Assembly (NCBI GenBank): GCA_036345935.2 | Contig: JADWOT020001216.1 | Location: 1-64,000, forward strand | DNA length: 64,000 bases | Source of the DNA: Taenia hydatigena | Taxonomy: Eukaryota > Platyhelminthes > Cestoda > Cyclophyllidea > Taeniidae | Reading direction: 5' to 3' | Part shown: positions 13,071 to 27,900 of the stretch, one piece after another | Layout of the letters: the number at the start of each line of letters is the position of its first letter | Numbering within the stretch: position 1 is the stretch's first letter | The notes under the pieces: model-generated | Seen by the model: the letters and a program-made list of their open reading frames with translations, nothing else | The model's database searches: none | What the model was told of the DNA's origin: nothing | Made by a program: the position numbers and the translations under genes

Positions 13071-14359
13071 CTTTACAGGAAGCAAAATGATCATACGTTC
13101 CTGCGTGTGCGCATTTTTATGCGTCGACTGTGTAGCATGGATCAGTCCACGTGATGGACTGATGCAATTACCTTCATGTCTGATGGCTTAAAAGCCCACT
13201 CAACACGACCAAGATCATATGGCCCTTAACCAAGTCCTTTCATTGCATTAAGGGTGAGCGTAGGAGATGGCGCTGTCTGCTCAGCATCTTACCCTGCTTT
13301 TAATTTACAAACACGAAGTGACACAAATGGTCTTACACAGACTCTGCCACTGCCTAGACCAAATTTACAGTTTCGCATCCGTTATCACAGGTAACAAGAT
13401 GAAGGCGTGCTCTTACGCATGATGCTCCCATGCCATGTTGCACGAATTTCAATCAGGCTTGACTGACTGCGTTCCTGTGTGCATTGCCTTATTCTTCTGC
13501 CACATTAGAATTTGATGAAGCCCGTATAAAACGCTAGATACAAAGCATGACATACTGATGCTTTTTTTCCATAGAAAGTAACATTTTGATGTCTTTAGCG
13601 GACTAAATATGAAGAGCTTGGTTCACAATTCATGCAAGTGGGTCCAAAGTTGAAAGTTACCGATGATTAAGGAACACTAAATTCTTGGTTTCCACAGGTT
13701 CCGTGTTTGATTGCTCACATTTTATTGGCCATTTGAGTCAAGTTTTGATGCTGGCCGAATTCACTTAGCCTAGACAGTACCGTTATCGCAGTTAAAGGGC
13801 GCCTGCTGATCCCATTGGTTTCCATCTATTTTCAAATTGTGATAGGAGATGAGAGACCCCACTTTTTGTTAATTACTAGTGTTTCATTTGTTGACAACAA
13901 CATGCCTTCAGAATTGACAGGTTCACTAATTGAGAGCATCCAAACTATTTTAAACCAGAGGTAATGGCATTAGAAAAACGCGGAATCGGGACAAAACTCT
14001 TATGCCTCGTCTTGAATGTTACATATACGAACAAGTATACCAAAATATCTTGATGGATGATTCTGTAATGGAGTGTTGTGGCTCCTTGCCTTTAATCCGG
14101 CACAAAACGCATTCGTGAACTTTAAAATGTGGGTGCTTGGTTAATGGCGTGCTTAATTTTAAGGATTTATGCTATATTAGTGAATCCTAGGCTCTCTTTC
14201 CCTTATCTTAGTAAGGAAATGCATATTAATAATAAAAATGAGCATGCTTAATTGTTGGCTGACCTCAATGCCTGGCTTAAAGGTCATGCATTGGCTTTAA
14301 TTCTGTTCATTTATCTTTTAGTGGGTGAGGACGCCAATATTTTTTAGTCCAGAAATTTT

Positions 14360-14640
14360 GACATGAGGTGCTGGAAGTAAATGCTGCACATCTGAGAATG
14401 GGTTTTCTACGCTCAAAAGTGCCGAGATTTGCAAATCCGTTCAGAATCCCTTTTTTTAAACTCATTTATGCGTTTTATGTGAGGATTCGCCTGCATTGAG
14501 GGAACTAGGGTCTCTTCAACAGCAGGTGAAAAAGGTGTCTGATATTGGAAGAGGTTCTTGCTCCCTGCTCCTCAACTGTTGCATCTGAGAGCATCTCCGT
14601 TCGGGACAGTCATTGGAGCATCCAGCGTCTACACCCTCAC
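14360..14640 (+). repeat. Dispersed repeat, copy 1 (partner near 41.33 kb)
   Basis: Diverged but collinear with 41330-41630. Shared anchors are GAGGTGCTG near the start, a GTTTTCTACGCTCA block, CTCATTTA followed by a TATGTGAG-type block, and TCTCTTCAACAGCAGGTG, matched by TCTCTCAAACAGAAGGTG. No protein is evident in either copy. It lies in an intron-sized gap of the symporter gene. Confidence 0.5.
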
Positions 14641-15443
14641 CAAGAAGTTTAGCATGCGGGTCTCTCAACAATCCTTCCAAGTGATGTGGAGTAACAGTCG
14701 CCAGACAATGATCATGTCCATGGAGGCGAAGGCTTCAATAAACGCATTCTCGGTACAACTCCATGAACTTCTTTTATGCTTAATTTTCTTCATCGTGAAT
14801 GAAATCGAGGCAGCAATGATGCTGCCGCCCGCTGGGTATTACGGTAATTTTAATCTTCACTGCCAACTTTACCTATGTTTGATGTTTCGAATTTCACGCA
14901 TTGGTTTTTTCAGTTCTGTTGCGTTTGCTCTCTTTTGATTTTGATATAAATGGGTGATTTTGAATGCTGTAAGCTTACCGGCTAGTTTTTAAGCCGTAAA
15001 ATTGGTGTTTGAGGTTCTTTTCTTGTGAATAACTGCGCTTACTTTACAGAGTGAATCAATCATTTAATTCGGCATTCTGAGTGACGATGACGGTAGGCTG
15101 CGTTGTGCTAAATGTGTTAAAATTAGAATAATTCAAGCCATAATCTGTGAGTATAGAAGCTGCTATCTCTCCGGTCGTTCAGAGGTGTCTTACGATGGAG
15201 AGTTTGTTCCCCGCACTGAACAAAGTGTGGACCTTTAGAACGCGTGGGATCGCAGTGTTTCTTTTAAAAATCTGGCCGCTTATCCCCTCTTTTATATTGC
15301 ACAGTCGCAATGAGTTCTTTATTATTATTTGTCTCCATTTCCTCCTCGTACCTTCATCAGATCCTAGTAAAGTTGCCACCACGAAATTGCGTTTCCTAGT
15401 CTTTCACTGTATGAATGATGATTATTAATGCGTCGACTACTAC

Positions 15444-18400
15444 CTGCATTAAATTGACATTCTGAAATCTAATGAGGAGGAGGGTTGTAATAACAATGTA
15501 AAGTATAGGACCGCAGCTTCTGCGTTGCACCACCAACACCATGGCACCAACTAGAATGAGGACGATCGACACGATAGCCGTCCTGCTCACATCTTGGGTC
15601 ACGGCATCCAAAATCTTCGAAAAAACTGCGAGCGAGATGTGAACGTCAATGCATGCATTAGCCATGTAAATGGCCCTTCCATCACTATCTCACACATTGC
15701 ATTTAAGTAAGAAACAATGCAACCGGGCCGTGTAAACTATTTTTCTGTGGCAGCAACCATCTTACTGAAAACTTAGAGAACTTCTTTTTTGCTGATAAAG
15801 TACAATGACTGAATCACACAATCCAAATGCCTTCATATCCAATGCAACAGCTGTTAAGTGAACCCCTTAGCTTGAGCTAGAACCTGTGCTCTGGTAATTG
15901 CCTGCAAAACAGTTACGATTTTGGTTCAGAAGTATTTGTTCACTGTCTACTGGGATGTTATTCCAGATGTCAAAGCACATAAAGCTTAATTGTCTTGACC
16001 ATGCAAAACAACTCACGTCAAATTTCTATTATCTCAAAGGATTTGATGCCACTTTCCCTGTTTTAGGGTGACACAAGCGTCATCAAGGCAAGTCAAAACC
16101 TTAACCAGGTTGTTCATTGCTCCTCAATGCTTCGTGCAATAGCATTGACCGCCTATATCAAATCCTCTCAGCAAATAAATTGATGCTGCTTTGGGTTAGA
16201 TCTAGGACCTAGTACATCTTTCCAATCGCCCCAGGTAAAAAATCGTCCTTTGGAGAAATTGCTTGCTGAATTAACTAGTCAGTTAAGACCAATTAGGAGT
16301 TTGGTTCGCACCGTTACGAATGACGCTGGTGCGTCGCTTCATTTGTCGTCCAGTTTGCCGTTCGCTAAAGCTTTGTATCATTGCTGCATAGCACTTATTG
16401 CAAGTGCTTTTACCTGGCATTCCGCTTATTAATATTCGCAACACAGCCACTTTCGACCGCAACTTTAAACTGGTTGATTTTGGGCTCTCATGACAGTAGT
16501 ATGCAATACAATGGAAGACAGGGGTTGCTCACCAATGACGTTGACAGAGAGGGTGTAGAGGCTGGTCAGGAAGCTAAGAGTGATGGTGAGGATATGAGCA
16601 ACCACGTCGAAACGACGCCTTACAAACTGGGCGATGGTTTGGGCTCCTGGCGATTTGGTGCGCAATTCCACAAGCAGCAGCACGAAGATTGTGTAGACCA
16701 GTGCACAGTTTGCTGGCTCAGATATGCAACTGACAATGCCGTACTAAATTCACAAGCACAAGTTAAGGTTTTGTGCTCATGTAAAGTTTGCATGTCTGAC
16801 TACTAGTGTTGCAGGTACGTTGTGCTGGGTTTGTGTCAGGTTACTCCAAACCATGTGTTTTTAGCGATGGGCTGAGATTCGTTCTTAAAGGTTAAAAGCG
16901 GCGGTCCTTTTTTGCACTGAAACCATGTCAAATACGGAAGGGTTGGACTGGATGCTAGCTGATAGCGTGACAATATAAGTGGATCTATCCAATTCTCCAT
17001 AACCGCAATCGCCAGTTGCTATTAAATTTGCAATGCTATGGCCGCAAAATGCAGCAATGACTGTAAAAACAAGGCACGAATTTTACTTTAGAGTTTGAAC
17101 TCATTACGACAGCTGTTATTACATGGATCTGTGGCATTTTAATGCCCAAAACCATTGCGCTAGTTTTAAATGACGAATGTCACCGTCATTAGTACATCCC
17201 CTCAAAATCATTTAGAGTGTGATTTAATCGCAGACAAATGTCAACTTAATTGGCTTATCTTGCTGATTACAGTGGCAAATGTAAAAGGAATCGGGTATTT
17301 TCAACATTCAGAGTAACGTGACTCATTTTATATCTCCCGCTTCAGGAGCAGCAAGCACCCTTTGATATAAAGACACTTTGTTATCACTACTGCTCAAATC
17401 AATCCTTCACTTAAATGCTACTCTAAGCGAAGTATCGGTTTTCGTCTGTGGAAGAAGACAACCAAGTCATTTGCTTCTAGAATGTGTTAAAACCGATGTC
17501 CTTTCCCCTAGACGTGCATATTTTATGGATCACTCAAGCGATTAGTGATTGCAAACAATTTTAGAAGATAAAGAATAAAGTATCAAATGACCTAAAAGCC
17601 ACAATTTTGCTTAAGTAAAAAGCCTCGAAATGTTGATGAGGCCCTACCGATTTTGCGTCGTTTACCATCTCTAGGAGTGATGCCGGTCTTGTGATTTGTA
17701 CCATAAAGGCAGTGATGGCAATGCCAAGATTATTTGATCTCTTTGAAATGTTTGCAAGGCCGTTTTGCATCTTCACCTAAAAAATAAAATAAAAGCGCCT
17801 GCTTATAGCATCAACAAATGAATCAGTTTTCATCGGATCTGCACTTTACATGAAATATTAAATCTGCCACATGCGCAATTGGTTGCAAGATGCAGTTACA
17901 CATACTGTACTAAAAATAAAGTCGCACTATTAAAATTGACTCCAATTTTGAAGGCAAATGCGCTTCTCCTTCGGGTTTCCTCTACTTCATCTAAAAATAC
18001 ACCTCTAAGAATGCCTTCTTAAACTCAATTTTGACCAATAACACAGTGATCACGGCAGTGAATGCAGGTTAGTGCCACCCATGAAAATTGCATCGTTTAT
18101 TTATTTATTTTGCGTTGTGAAAAAGAAACTGATATTTTATTAAAACAGAGAGTTACGGAGTCTTTTTAATAGCTATGGCTCACGTCTGTGAATGCAGGAG
18201 TCGGTAACACTAATTTATTTTCAAAAGCTGCTTTAAAATGCTTGCCACTCGTAATTAAATAGAAGAAAACTGTCTAGTAAAGCTATGGCAAATAAGCCAG
18301 CATCAAGAAAACTAAAGCTCAAAGGTTTAAACCGACAAAATTCTGCCATATTCTTAAAAAGAGTCCATGGATAGAAGCGCAGTTCAAAAACCTACAGGTT

Positions 18401-18638
18401 TGGCTTTCCTAGCGTAGAGAGTGCAGAGTAGGTCAGCGATGAAGATCACAAGGAGAATGGCGCATGTAAGCTCAACAACATAGGTGATAAGCAACACGTG
18501 ACGCTTTCTGTCACGAAAGCTCCTCTGTAGGTTTCTGCATACCCGTTCAACTGGTGAGGGAATTCTTCGACTCACATTTACCATAACGCCCGGTTTTGAT
18601 CGAATGTGCACAAATTCTTCAAACGCAATGCCCTCCAT
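15444..18638 (-). CDS. Divergent sodium:solute symporter, DUR3 (urea transporter)-like, N-terminal exons
   Basis: DUR3 proteins are multi-pass plasma-membrane symporters that take up urea with protons or sodium. The exons, in coding order, are 18638-18396 (ATG start just after an in-frame stop), 17776-17648, 16743-16533 and 15625-15444. The first three junctions are phase 0, 0 and 1, and the total is divisible by three. The first exon has a basic N-terminus of about 50 residues, then a membrane helix (ELTCAILLVIFIADLLCTLY). The next two fit TM2-TM3 of DUR3 without gaps (KSPGAQTIAQFVRRRF...VVAHI matches the family's APxAHTxLExxRxRxGxxAH). The fourth aligns with the segment ending in a Thr/Asp motif followed by a helix (TQDVSRTAIVSIVLIL). 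The highly conserved Trp residues of TM2 are absent. About 20-25 residues seem to be missing between the third and fourth exons, so a small exon may lie between 15.65 and 16.5 kb. It could be a divergent paralogue or a decaying gene. Confidence 0.55.
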
Positions 18639-18699
18639 GACCTATGCGATCACCTGCATAAATGTGCTGCTGTGGAAAAGAGGGACAAAATTTGCGCCT

Positions 18700-21600
18700 T
18701 ATAAATGGTCTCTTCCACTCAACAATGGAGTCTGGGCTTTAACTACTCGCGTATGATTACCCAACTTAAACAAGTTAATGGGTAAGTAGATAGCACAGTC
18801 GTGCAACAAAAAATTCAGCACGCGATTCTCAATTCCGTGGTCTAATCGTGCGTGTTCTTCCCCACAAAATGAATTTACTTCAATGGTGGCACTTGAGATG
18901 GCACTCAACAAGCCATAGGCAGCACCTCTCAACACTGGTTAATTATCTTTACTAAATAAGCCTGCTATTTCTAAATTAAGCCAGCACCCGTTAAGTGATA
19001 AAATGCTCTCGTTCGAGTGTCAGAATGTAAAATCAGGACCGCGATTGCTGTATTCTACAGGAGAGAGGGCTGAGAAAGATCCTCAATAATAGCTCTAACA
19101 AATGCACAAGCGTAAAATATTGTCGCTTTTCTGAAGCTTGGCAAAGACCCTTTCTTTCCATTATTCTCAATTAAAACTGGTTAACAGCCAAGCCATCATG
19201 CTTATGAACACTTTTTCACCATTGGATTGGTAAATAAAACGTTAATGATATCGCGCAAAGCTACATAATTCCTTGAATCAATTTTTTGCAAATTTTGTAT
19301 CCTAACTGATGAGGCACTGGGATTAAATCTTTAAGTTGCAGCATTTGATTCAAAACTAGCCTTAGCTTTGCATATGTTCATCTAGTAAACGTTCAAGTCA
19401 TCTGCGAAAATTCTTTAATGCTATTTATGAACCACTCATTTAAAGCCAACGCTAACAAAAAGACGATCGTATCAACTATTAAGTGATCTGAATGATGGCC
19501 CGAAATTAAGCACACCAAATTAGGAGAAGTTCATGTTACTAGAGTGTTTTAAATAAAAATTAGCATGTATTTTTACGATGCGATGCTCAAACCCACAGAA
19601 AGGGAAGACTTTAATAAAGGATTGGGTTATCGGCGAAAAGATCGCTTGCCATCGCTCTACTTGGTGCTAATTGTTTACCGGATACACAATAGAATTTCTC
19701 CTTTGAGTATGTGTAAGCTAAATATTTTAGTGTGAAAAAAACCAAGGAATTCCTATGTATTTAACTACTTATTACCTAACCTTTGCTATAGTGAGGCAAC
19801 ATGCTAGGCACGAGATTCATCTAACCCAACCTACGCACACTTGAGCGCCATTTCAATGGCTCCACCAAACAGAAAGTTAGCAATCAACCTGAACAGCCAC
19901 ATCAATCACAAAGAAATGCAAGAAGGCGCACTCGCTCTGTAACAATTGGGTAGCTGTCACCAAACTACTGTTTTACTATTGTAAGCAAAGACAGCATGCC
20001 AATGAGTGGGACGAAAACACAGCCGACGAATGCGTAAGTGGTGAGCAAAAGACCAAGAGGCAATAGCAATGCCTGATGCCGCAACAGCTAGGCATTTAAT
20101 GCAAGTCAAAAATAGCGTCTCGATAATTAATGAGCAACTGCGAATTTCTGTAGCGTTTTAGGCTAGAAAATTAATAGTTGCGCCCTGATAAAATCTCAGT
20201 AGCCAGCATAAGCACCTTTGCGGGATGACGCGATGATGACCAGTTCTAATGCATAGCACCAATTGTCGAACGTCGCACTGGTGCATGTGCAACATGCAGA
20301 TGCGATGCACAAGGCTGTGCATTTATGACTCTGTTTTCAAATATTCTTAACGAGGTGATTTGCATTTGATAAACGTTGGTCTCACGAAGTTATTACTGGA
20401 CTGCTATGCACATTGGCCGATATCTATAGTGAATTGCAGGATGTTGGAAAACAGGAAGGGAAGGTGAATGCTTAGAATTATGTGGAGGACTTGTCGCAAA
20501 TTAGCCCGACAATTGTGGCTATCCTGAGAGCCATCAGTGCAATGTGAGAATTAAGCCAACTGTGACAACCGTAGCAGTGTCCAGTTGTTCATGTGTGCAG
20601 CTAAAACATCTGCAGATCATCTGTCACAATTATTTTGACGAATGTGGCTCATATTTCTGATATTTTTACTCCACAGCACTCTAAGACGAGAATGTTGAAT
20701 AAATACAGAGGCGGTTAACAAAGTTAAGAAGACAGAGCATTAATTTAGCAAAGATTACTGCATTTTGTCTCAACGGAGCCGAAATAGCTCGCGTAATCAG
20801 AAGCAGGATAAAACAAGTGGCCAATGCACTGCGATCTAGCAGGGGAAGGTGCCTTTGAGTGTGCTCTGAAATCAAGCAGCATCTATCTACTGTGCAGGTT
20901 CACTTTTATGCTCGGCTGCCGCTTCGTATCACGTCAACGAATTGCATTACTTTGAGGATTAACACACACATTTAAATGCAGAAATTCAAATCAGGTTGAA
21001 TCATTCCGAAATCGCCGAGCGTGAATTAGAGAGAGGTCAAAAAGTCAAGTTATGTCTGCAAAGATGTAAGAAGTCATAATGAACCTGCAAAACATCATTT
21101 GAATAGTATTTGGTACTGCGCATACTCTTGCAGCGCATTGATGCTGGTGCTGATAATGTTGATAAGGTAGAAAATATGCAATGGTAAGCAGACTACATGC
21201 ATGAGTGTTTTCGCATTATGATTAAGTGTCCTTCACCTCAGATATTGTTACTCATTAGGTGGTAGCAGTAGGATGCATGTGATCAATTTGCCAAGGAAGG
21301 ACCCGAGGCTGATACACCGTTGCTTTGCATTTTCTGTCAAAGCATGTCGCTCCATACCGAGGCACGCAGGCGGTCATTAAATTCATTTTCACTTTCCCAA
21401 CATACAACAAAGCTTCTTTTATTTGCGCTGATATCCTCGTTCCATTCTTGCCTTAGGCTGGACATAGAGTTAGCTGCTGACTTGAGTTATGCATTCGTCG
21501 CCAAACCACATGAGTTAAAATTTGCCATCCGATCCTACCGGTGACTTGTACGAGATTATCTGCAAACTCGCCAAGCATGAGAAAATCGAGCAGGTCTCTA

Positions 21601-24600
21601 AAAGGCCTCATAAATACAGCGATATGGATATTCGGTGACGTCAAAATAAACTGCAGGTTTATGGAAAAACGGACTACTTTCTTTAGTTCAGGAGGTCTTC
21701 GAAGTCATCAGCACGTACCGTAGGTTATGCCTAAATACGTGAGTACAAACTCCGAGAATTAAATTTGCTCGTGACTCTAAACAGATAGTCGAGAAATGGG
21801 TCACTCCACTACTCAAGTTCTTTTGCTATATTAAGGTGTGGTGTATTGACAATGGGCCATTGGCGCATGAGGCTTTCATGCCACCAAAATGGTTTCGTAG
21901 GTGTAAAATTTCACTCAGTATAGAACAGGGCGCAATCTGAGCCGTCCACCATCAGTGCTCACGTGATTTTCTTTAAGCAATAAACTATCAGCCATCACAT
22001 AACGAACGCTCTTTTCAAAAAACGCTGTCGACTACGATGAAAAGATATAGAGTTAGCGTGAAGCCTGCATGTATTGCTAGCCCAGCAGCAAGCAACTTCA
22101 TTTTATTCAAACAGCTTGCACCAGGGTTTTACAGAGAAAGGGAAGAACAAACCAATACCTAGGCAGCGGTTGTAAGCTGCGCCAAGTAAATGGGGTAATG
22201 CCTGCAGTAAATTATTCGCCAAAGAATTCTGTGCAGCAAAGGCGCATTTCTGTGTTTGTGTTTCTTTCAATCGCGGCGTGGCAAATAAAGGCATAAATTT
22301 AGGATTTTGCGCGAGATGCCAAAGCTATGGCTGTAGAGCAGAGCACACACTGTATTCGATCGAAAGTAAGCAGATGCAAACTCGTATATATGTGCTCTGC
22401 TGGTATGATTGAGAGATAAATTTAAGCTTGCGAATCGAGTAAACATAAACGGTACACATTGCGATTCTGGACTGCTGTGGAGTTTGAAAGAAAGTGCCTT
22501 TGACAAACAAATTTGGGCATAGGGCAAGGATAGTGCATAGACCATGCAATTTTTCCTACTTTTGATGCCATTAAAGTATCATGTTCGAGTAGTGGAAGAC
22601 AAGCGAGCTAAAGCGAGACTAGCTTTTACCTGGCACCTTCGTTGCCTTGGGACAGAAGAGAGTTAAATGCGTCCCTAATGCCCATGGTGCAAAACATTTG
22701 CGACAGTGTCACCCGAGGCTTCCTTAAACAGCGATTGTTGTTGCAGATTCAGAAAGTTCGGAAATAAAATATTCATTTGGAATGGATAAACAGCAAAGCC
22801 TGCACCGGGTCCTGTTAGGCGTAGTTCAAAGATTCTCAGGCTGCGGCTCGTACGTCACAGCAAACAAATAGGCTTTTATTCAATTACGCGTAAAAGCACA
22901 TTTCGAACATTTGAGCTTGACCAGGTGCCTATCAATTACTTGCAATCGCGCAGCGAGGCACGTAGAGAAGAAGTTCGACCAGATATGGCAGGTAAATGAT
23001 TTCGAGTTCGTGCGTGCGCTTAGCCTATCCCGGCACGTACCCGTAACCACTCGCCTGCCTGGCTAGCATGTTGAAATGATTAAAAATTTTCTTTTTAGGG
23101 GAATGCATGGCTCATACTCACTGTCATAGTAGAGATTCCCAAGTCTCATGCAGCGCATACATTCTACCGAGCCTGCTTATGGAGATTTTGGACTAGACAT
23201 AAGGCTCCTAAGTCCTATTTGCTCGAAAATCTCGGAATGACTCTTTATCTACTCATATTCATAAGCATGCATGTACCCCAAATGTGCGGACAGGTGAGTT
23301 CATGCACAATGCTTATTCGTGTGCGAAGGTGCATATGTGATCATGTGCGCGTGCTTGTACTCCAACACACATTATGCCGTTTGAAATGCATGTAGGAATT
23401 AAAGTTTTAGAGCTTCATGCTGCAAAATATTTGCAACAGACAAATGAATGTCTACAGTCGGGCGCTCTATAGTGCTCAAGCCATAACGTCAATTCCTTTT
23501 TTTATCCCTAATGGGAAAGGAATATGAGCTACCGAGGCTGCACGTAGCAAAACGATTTTTGCTTCTTCTATGTACCAAAAGGTCCTGTAAAACAGCATGC
23601 AGTCGTTGCTGTAAGCGATGGTTTCCTAGAAATAAGGACATGAAGATAGACATGTTTCAATTCCGTCTATAAGGACTTACCACCTGCTACTTAACAAGCG
23701 TCTAATTTATCTTGCTTCACTTTGCTCTACTTCAGTTGATCTTAAAGTCTTGTTCCATTCTATTCCATCATGCACCCATCAGCAATAGAGGAGACATGAA
23801 TCCCTACTCTATAGTGTACAAAGGGTTGGTATAAACGTAGCCTTCTGAAATTACCGACAAACGGAGTGGTAACGCATAATTATTTCTGCCTCTTTGCCAC
23901 AGGAGACAAAATTTTATGACGGTAGGCGATGATGTGTTATGATCGGTGGCAAGTTCTCAAGCTTCTTTCGCTTTCTGTCACTCCTCGCTCATCAGACTCC
24001 ATCAAAATTATCTCGGCACACATGCATGGAGCATATTCGTCTGGCTTTACTCAGCTACTTTTTAGAGGTTAATTTTGTGCGATCTAAGTAGCGCCTGTAA
24101 ATATCATGAGTACTTTAAACCAAGTCAGCCTCGTTTACCCACTCAAAGCTGACAAAACTGACCATTGCACATTCACAGGGTAGAATAGATAGACAGGTAC
24201 GTGGTGGGTTGGCAGACAAAGGCACTGACAAGGTGGTAGGCAGAAGACTCTACTTGTGTCACTTCCCTTCACTTATGTTTCTACGCCCCACTCCAGTAGC
24301 TAAAATCTAAGATGTGATCAAATAAACACTTTAATGCGTTGATGAAGGAAAATAACCTTTAAAGAACAGAGATGGAATATGGACCGTCATCAGCGATCAC
24401 GTTTTAGTTGTAGCAAATAGAGGAAGGCGAAGCCTAAATGAATGTCTGATTTCTTTAAGTCTTCCCAGCGCGGTAACTTGAAGGCCATAACCTGGCGTAT
24501 TAGGGACGAGTAACCAAAAGTAAAAGGAATGGGCGAGGGCTACTGCAAACTCACGCGACTGGGATGCGGTGGGTAAGCACACTGCAAAGCCCTCACATAT

Positions 24601-24900
24601 CGCCGAGGTAAATGAGGGAGAGCCCGCTAATCACCCCTAGTCCACTAAAGAACTGCTACACAGCACACATCTTGACGATGTCTAGACTTATCTCGAATAA
24701 CAGTAGAGGAAAGACAGTGACAAACCAGATCTTGCATGGTGTAAATTAAACATCAGGAGCCGCGACACTGACAAGTCTATTAAATAAAGCTAAGGCGTGA
24801 AGGACAGAATGGAAAAAGGGTCCTTTCTGTTGATGAAATTAGGATTGTTATTCATCGTCGATTGTGAGAATTTTTGCAAAGGACTGCGATGCGGCATTGT
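18700..24900. other. No recognisable gene over about 6 kb
   Basis: Only short open frames are present (the longest about 92 codons, near 22267-22545), with no domain I recognise. No RNA genes or strong repeats were found by eye. It could be 5' intron, promoter region of the symporter gene, or intergenic DNA. Confidence 0.45.
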
Positions 24901-24919
24901 CAAAAGGTGATTACTGTAA

Positions 24920-27900
24920 ACTGTGTCCATGGCGGAGCTAGAAACTCATTTCTAGACCCAAAGGAGCGGTCATGTTTGAAGTAAATGGATGAGAGTCGTT
25001 TGTGTCGCATCCTATTTGACGACGAAATCAAATAAAATGCAAACAAATATAAACATGCATAAGATTTGTAATAGAATTCATTTCGGAAACAAGGCTTTCA
25101 ATTAATTGAGTCACTCATCGTTTTTAAGGTTACCAGCAGTAACATCTTTCAATCCCGCTGATAAATTGGATTCGTTACCAAGCTAAAATCTCATGAATCC
25201 GGTAAATGAGGGACATTTTTTCAGAGTTATCCTGACTACTTAGGATTACTTAGTGGCAATGACTGTATGGGTTATGAAGTCCACAGAACTGCATCGCGTC
25301 TGGCGGGGTCATAATTCGCTGAGCATGAGCTCCTTAGCGAACGATTCGGAACCAGGATTCTGGCCTTAGCATTACTTTGCACACAACTCAGGTAAAAATT
25401 AATTGCATTCAATGGTTTCTTGCGATGACTGTTATACATAAATTAATAAGTCATTTACCATGTAATTCAACTTTGCCCTTAATTCCTAATATTTCATTCT
25501 TAATGCACAGTAAAATTGCTTTACGGTAGTTAATACTATATCGACACCTGCAATCACGTATAAAATAGTCACTTTTGGTTATTTATAAGCTATTTGGTTA
25601 TAGATTAAGGTCATCAGGGTAGAGTAAAAAAGACCTAATTGCGAAAGAGCTGCCCACCGCGTTTTACTTTTATTAAAACTTACAGAATGGTGTTGGATTC
25701 AACCGGTGGTTTAGATTAATGCATGCTACGGCATTGCACATGCAAAACAATGGCAAATTAGCCCAAGTGCACTGTTCCTTAAGTATTTCTCACTTTGATC
25801 TGGAACTGATCTTCCTACGGCCTTGGCTGCTAAATCGCTGCGGTCTCCTGCAAAATAACAACATTTTATGCCATGCAGCTGTACAAAAGTTGTGCTATAA
25901 CGGAAAACTAGAGAGCGCGAATATTATAATGTGCTTTATTTTATTTATCTTTATCTAGATTTATTAGAAATTAAGTCTCAAGTGTTGAGTTACCTCTGTT
26001 TCAGTGAAGTGCAGTGAAGTTGCAAGACATTTAATAAATAAAAATAACTCCGTTACAATAGAAATGACTTTAACACGAAATTAGGTGGCATTAGCGCATA
26101 TTCGCGACCTGTATTCTTGGTTTTATGTCCACAGCTGTTTTAATTTTACACAGCTGTTTCTTCTATCGCTGACAGCTATGATATTTCCCTTTTATAAAAT
26201 AAAAACAGACCTGGCAGAGAGTTAAGGAGCCTATTTTGAAAAGAAAGCTGAGTTAACACAGACATACAGAGATGCACCATATTCTGTTCGCATGGATTCA
26301 AAACCAGTCAGAATTTCAATGCAGCAGCGCATTCTATTTAGCAATTACTTCGGACAGTTCTTGAACAAAATTACAAAAAGTAAGATCTGGCTGATGATAA
26401 GAGCGCCTAGGTTGACACAAATAATTGTAATGCAAGGGTGCACCCCGAAACAATCTGGTGCCTCTGAGACCAAATTCGATCCAAACTGAAAGCCAGATGT
26501 ATGTTTTGTTCTGGAAATGCTTGCAATAAAGCTATGGAGCAAAACTCTTTTTTCTCTCTCTTATGATCCAAAATCGGCCAGAATTAAGACCTAGCATCCT
26601 AATTTCCATTATAATCACTTGAGGGACTTCTAATTTTACAATCTTAACATAGGTGCATTCAAAGCGTAATGATTATGTTTTGGTAAAGACATTAAAACTG
26701 ACGAAACAGCAGATCGCCTATTGTTTTTACCCACATTGATGAGAATCAGAAATCAGCAGTTTGTTTTTATCTAAAACCGATAGCGATAGTTTTTATTTTA
26801 AAATCGGACAAGGTAGGTATGCCCGATGCACAGGGTCTCTATTGTAGCAAGGAAAGCTGGGAGGCCACGGGTCCAGAGATGCGCTCTTTCATCTGTTGTA
26901 ATCAAGAAGTGCTCTGAATTGAGATTCTGCAGCTTACTTTCTACTGAGAATTCTTGCAGCAATTGTTGTTGTAAAATCTGGCACTGTAGGTGCGATCAGA
27001 GTTAAATTGCCCACCTTGGCAAAGAAAGCCGAGTACAGTGGTGAAGCAAAATACAAAAGCAGAGAAAGGCATGTGCACACAGAGCAAAGCTGAAGTGGCT
27101 CGGGTTTGAACAGGAATGGCACGGATGTATAAGATGGGATGGATAAAGTAAAGTCGACTAGGGCAAATCAAGCAATGAATTATTATAAAAGAATAGATGA
27201 CTTGAAGGAATAGGAACAATTCCGTGCTTCCGAAACAGTTATCATTTCTTCCTATTAATGACATTATATAGGTATTCTACTTTTTCTGAACCTGCTTTTG
27301 ATTTCTCTTCCTTCCTATTTTACAACCTATTAGTGTGTCACTTCACTTCAGCGCATCATTTCAATATTGCCACATCTGGTACCCGGTGTAAATCACATGA
27401 AAGGAGTAAGCTGCGATTGACTTCTTCTAGTTTGCTATTCAAGAAAGCAATCTTTTTTCATCAGGCCAATTCCTTCGTGCATCGTTAAGCCATATAACTA
27501 CATGAATGAGCAAGTGGATTAGTCTAGGAGAGGAGAGAAGAAGGTGGGAAAGAAATGAAGATCGCTGCGCTACAGCTCCCTATTTTACGATTTCTTACCC
27601 TTCAATCATTTTCCTTTCTCCTTCAGCTAAAAGTCCATGTTACCTTGCTCATACCAAAGGGACGTATGGACAGCTACTGCCATTCGTTATGCAAAGTGAC
27701 AATTACCACAGGCATAAAAATTAGGGATACTTGAGAGAAAAGTCCCTCTACTAACTCAGTAGCAATCTTTGGGGTAAAATCGCCGGATCCTTTAAGCACT
27801 ATTCAACCCTGCACCACACGTGCTGTGCCGAACTTGCTGTTCTTGCCTCGGGTGTGCCCTAAATCTCCAAATAAGCAACTGCATCAGGAGACCTGCTGCT

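Noticed and set aside
16381..16806. A 141-codon plus-strand frame
   Set aside because: It is the opposite-strand shadow of the DUR3-like exon 16743-16533, which has splice sites and family similarity.
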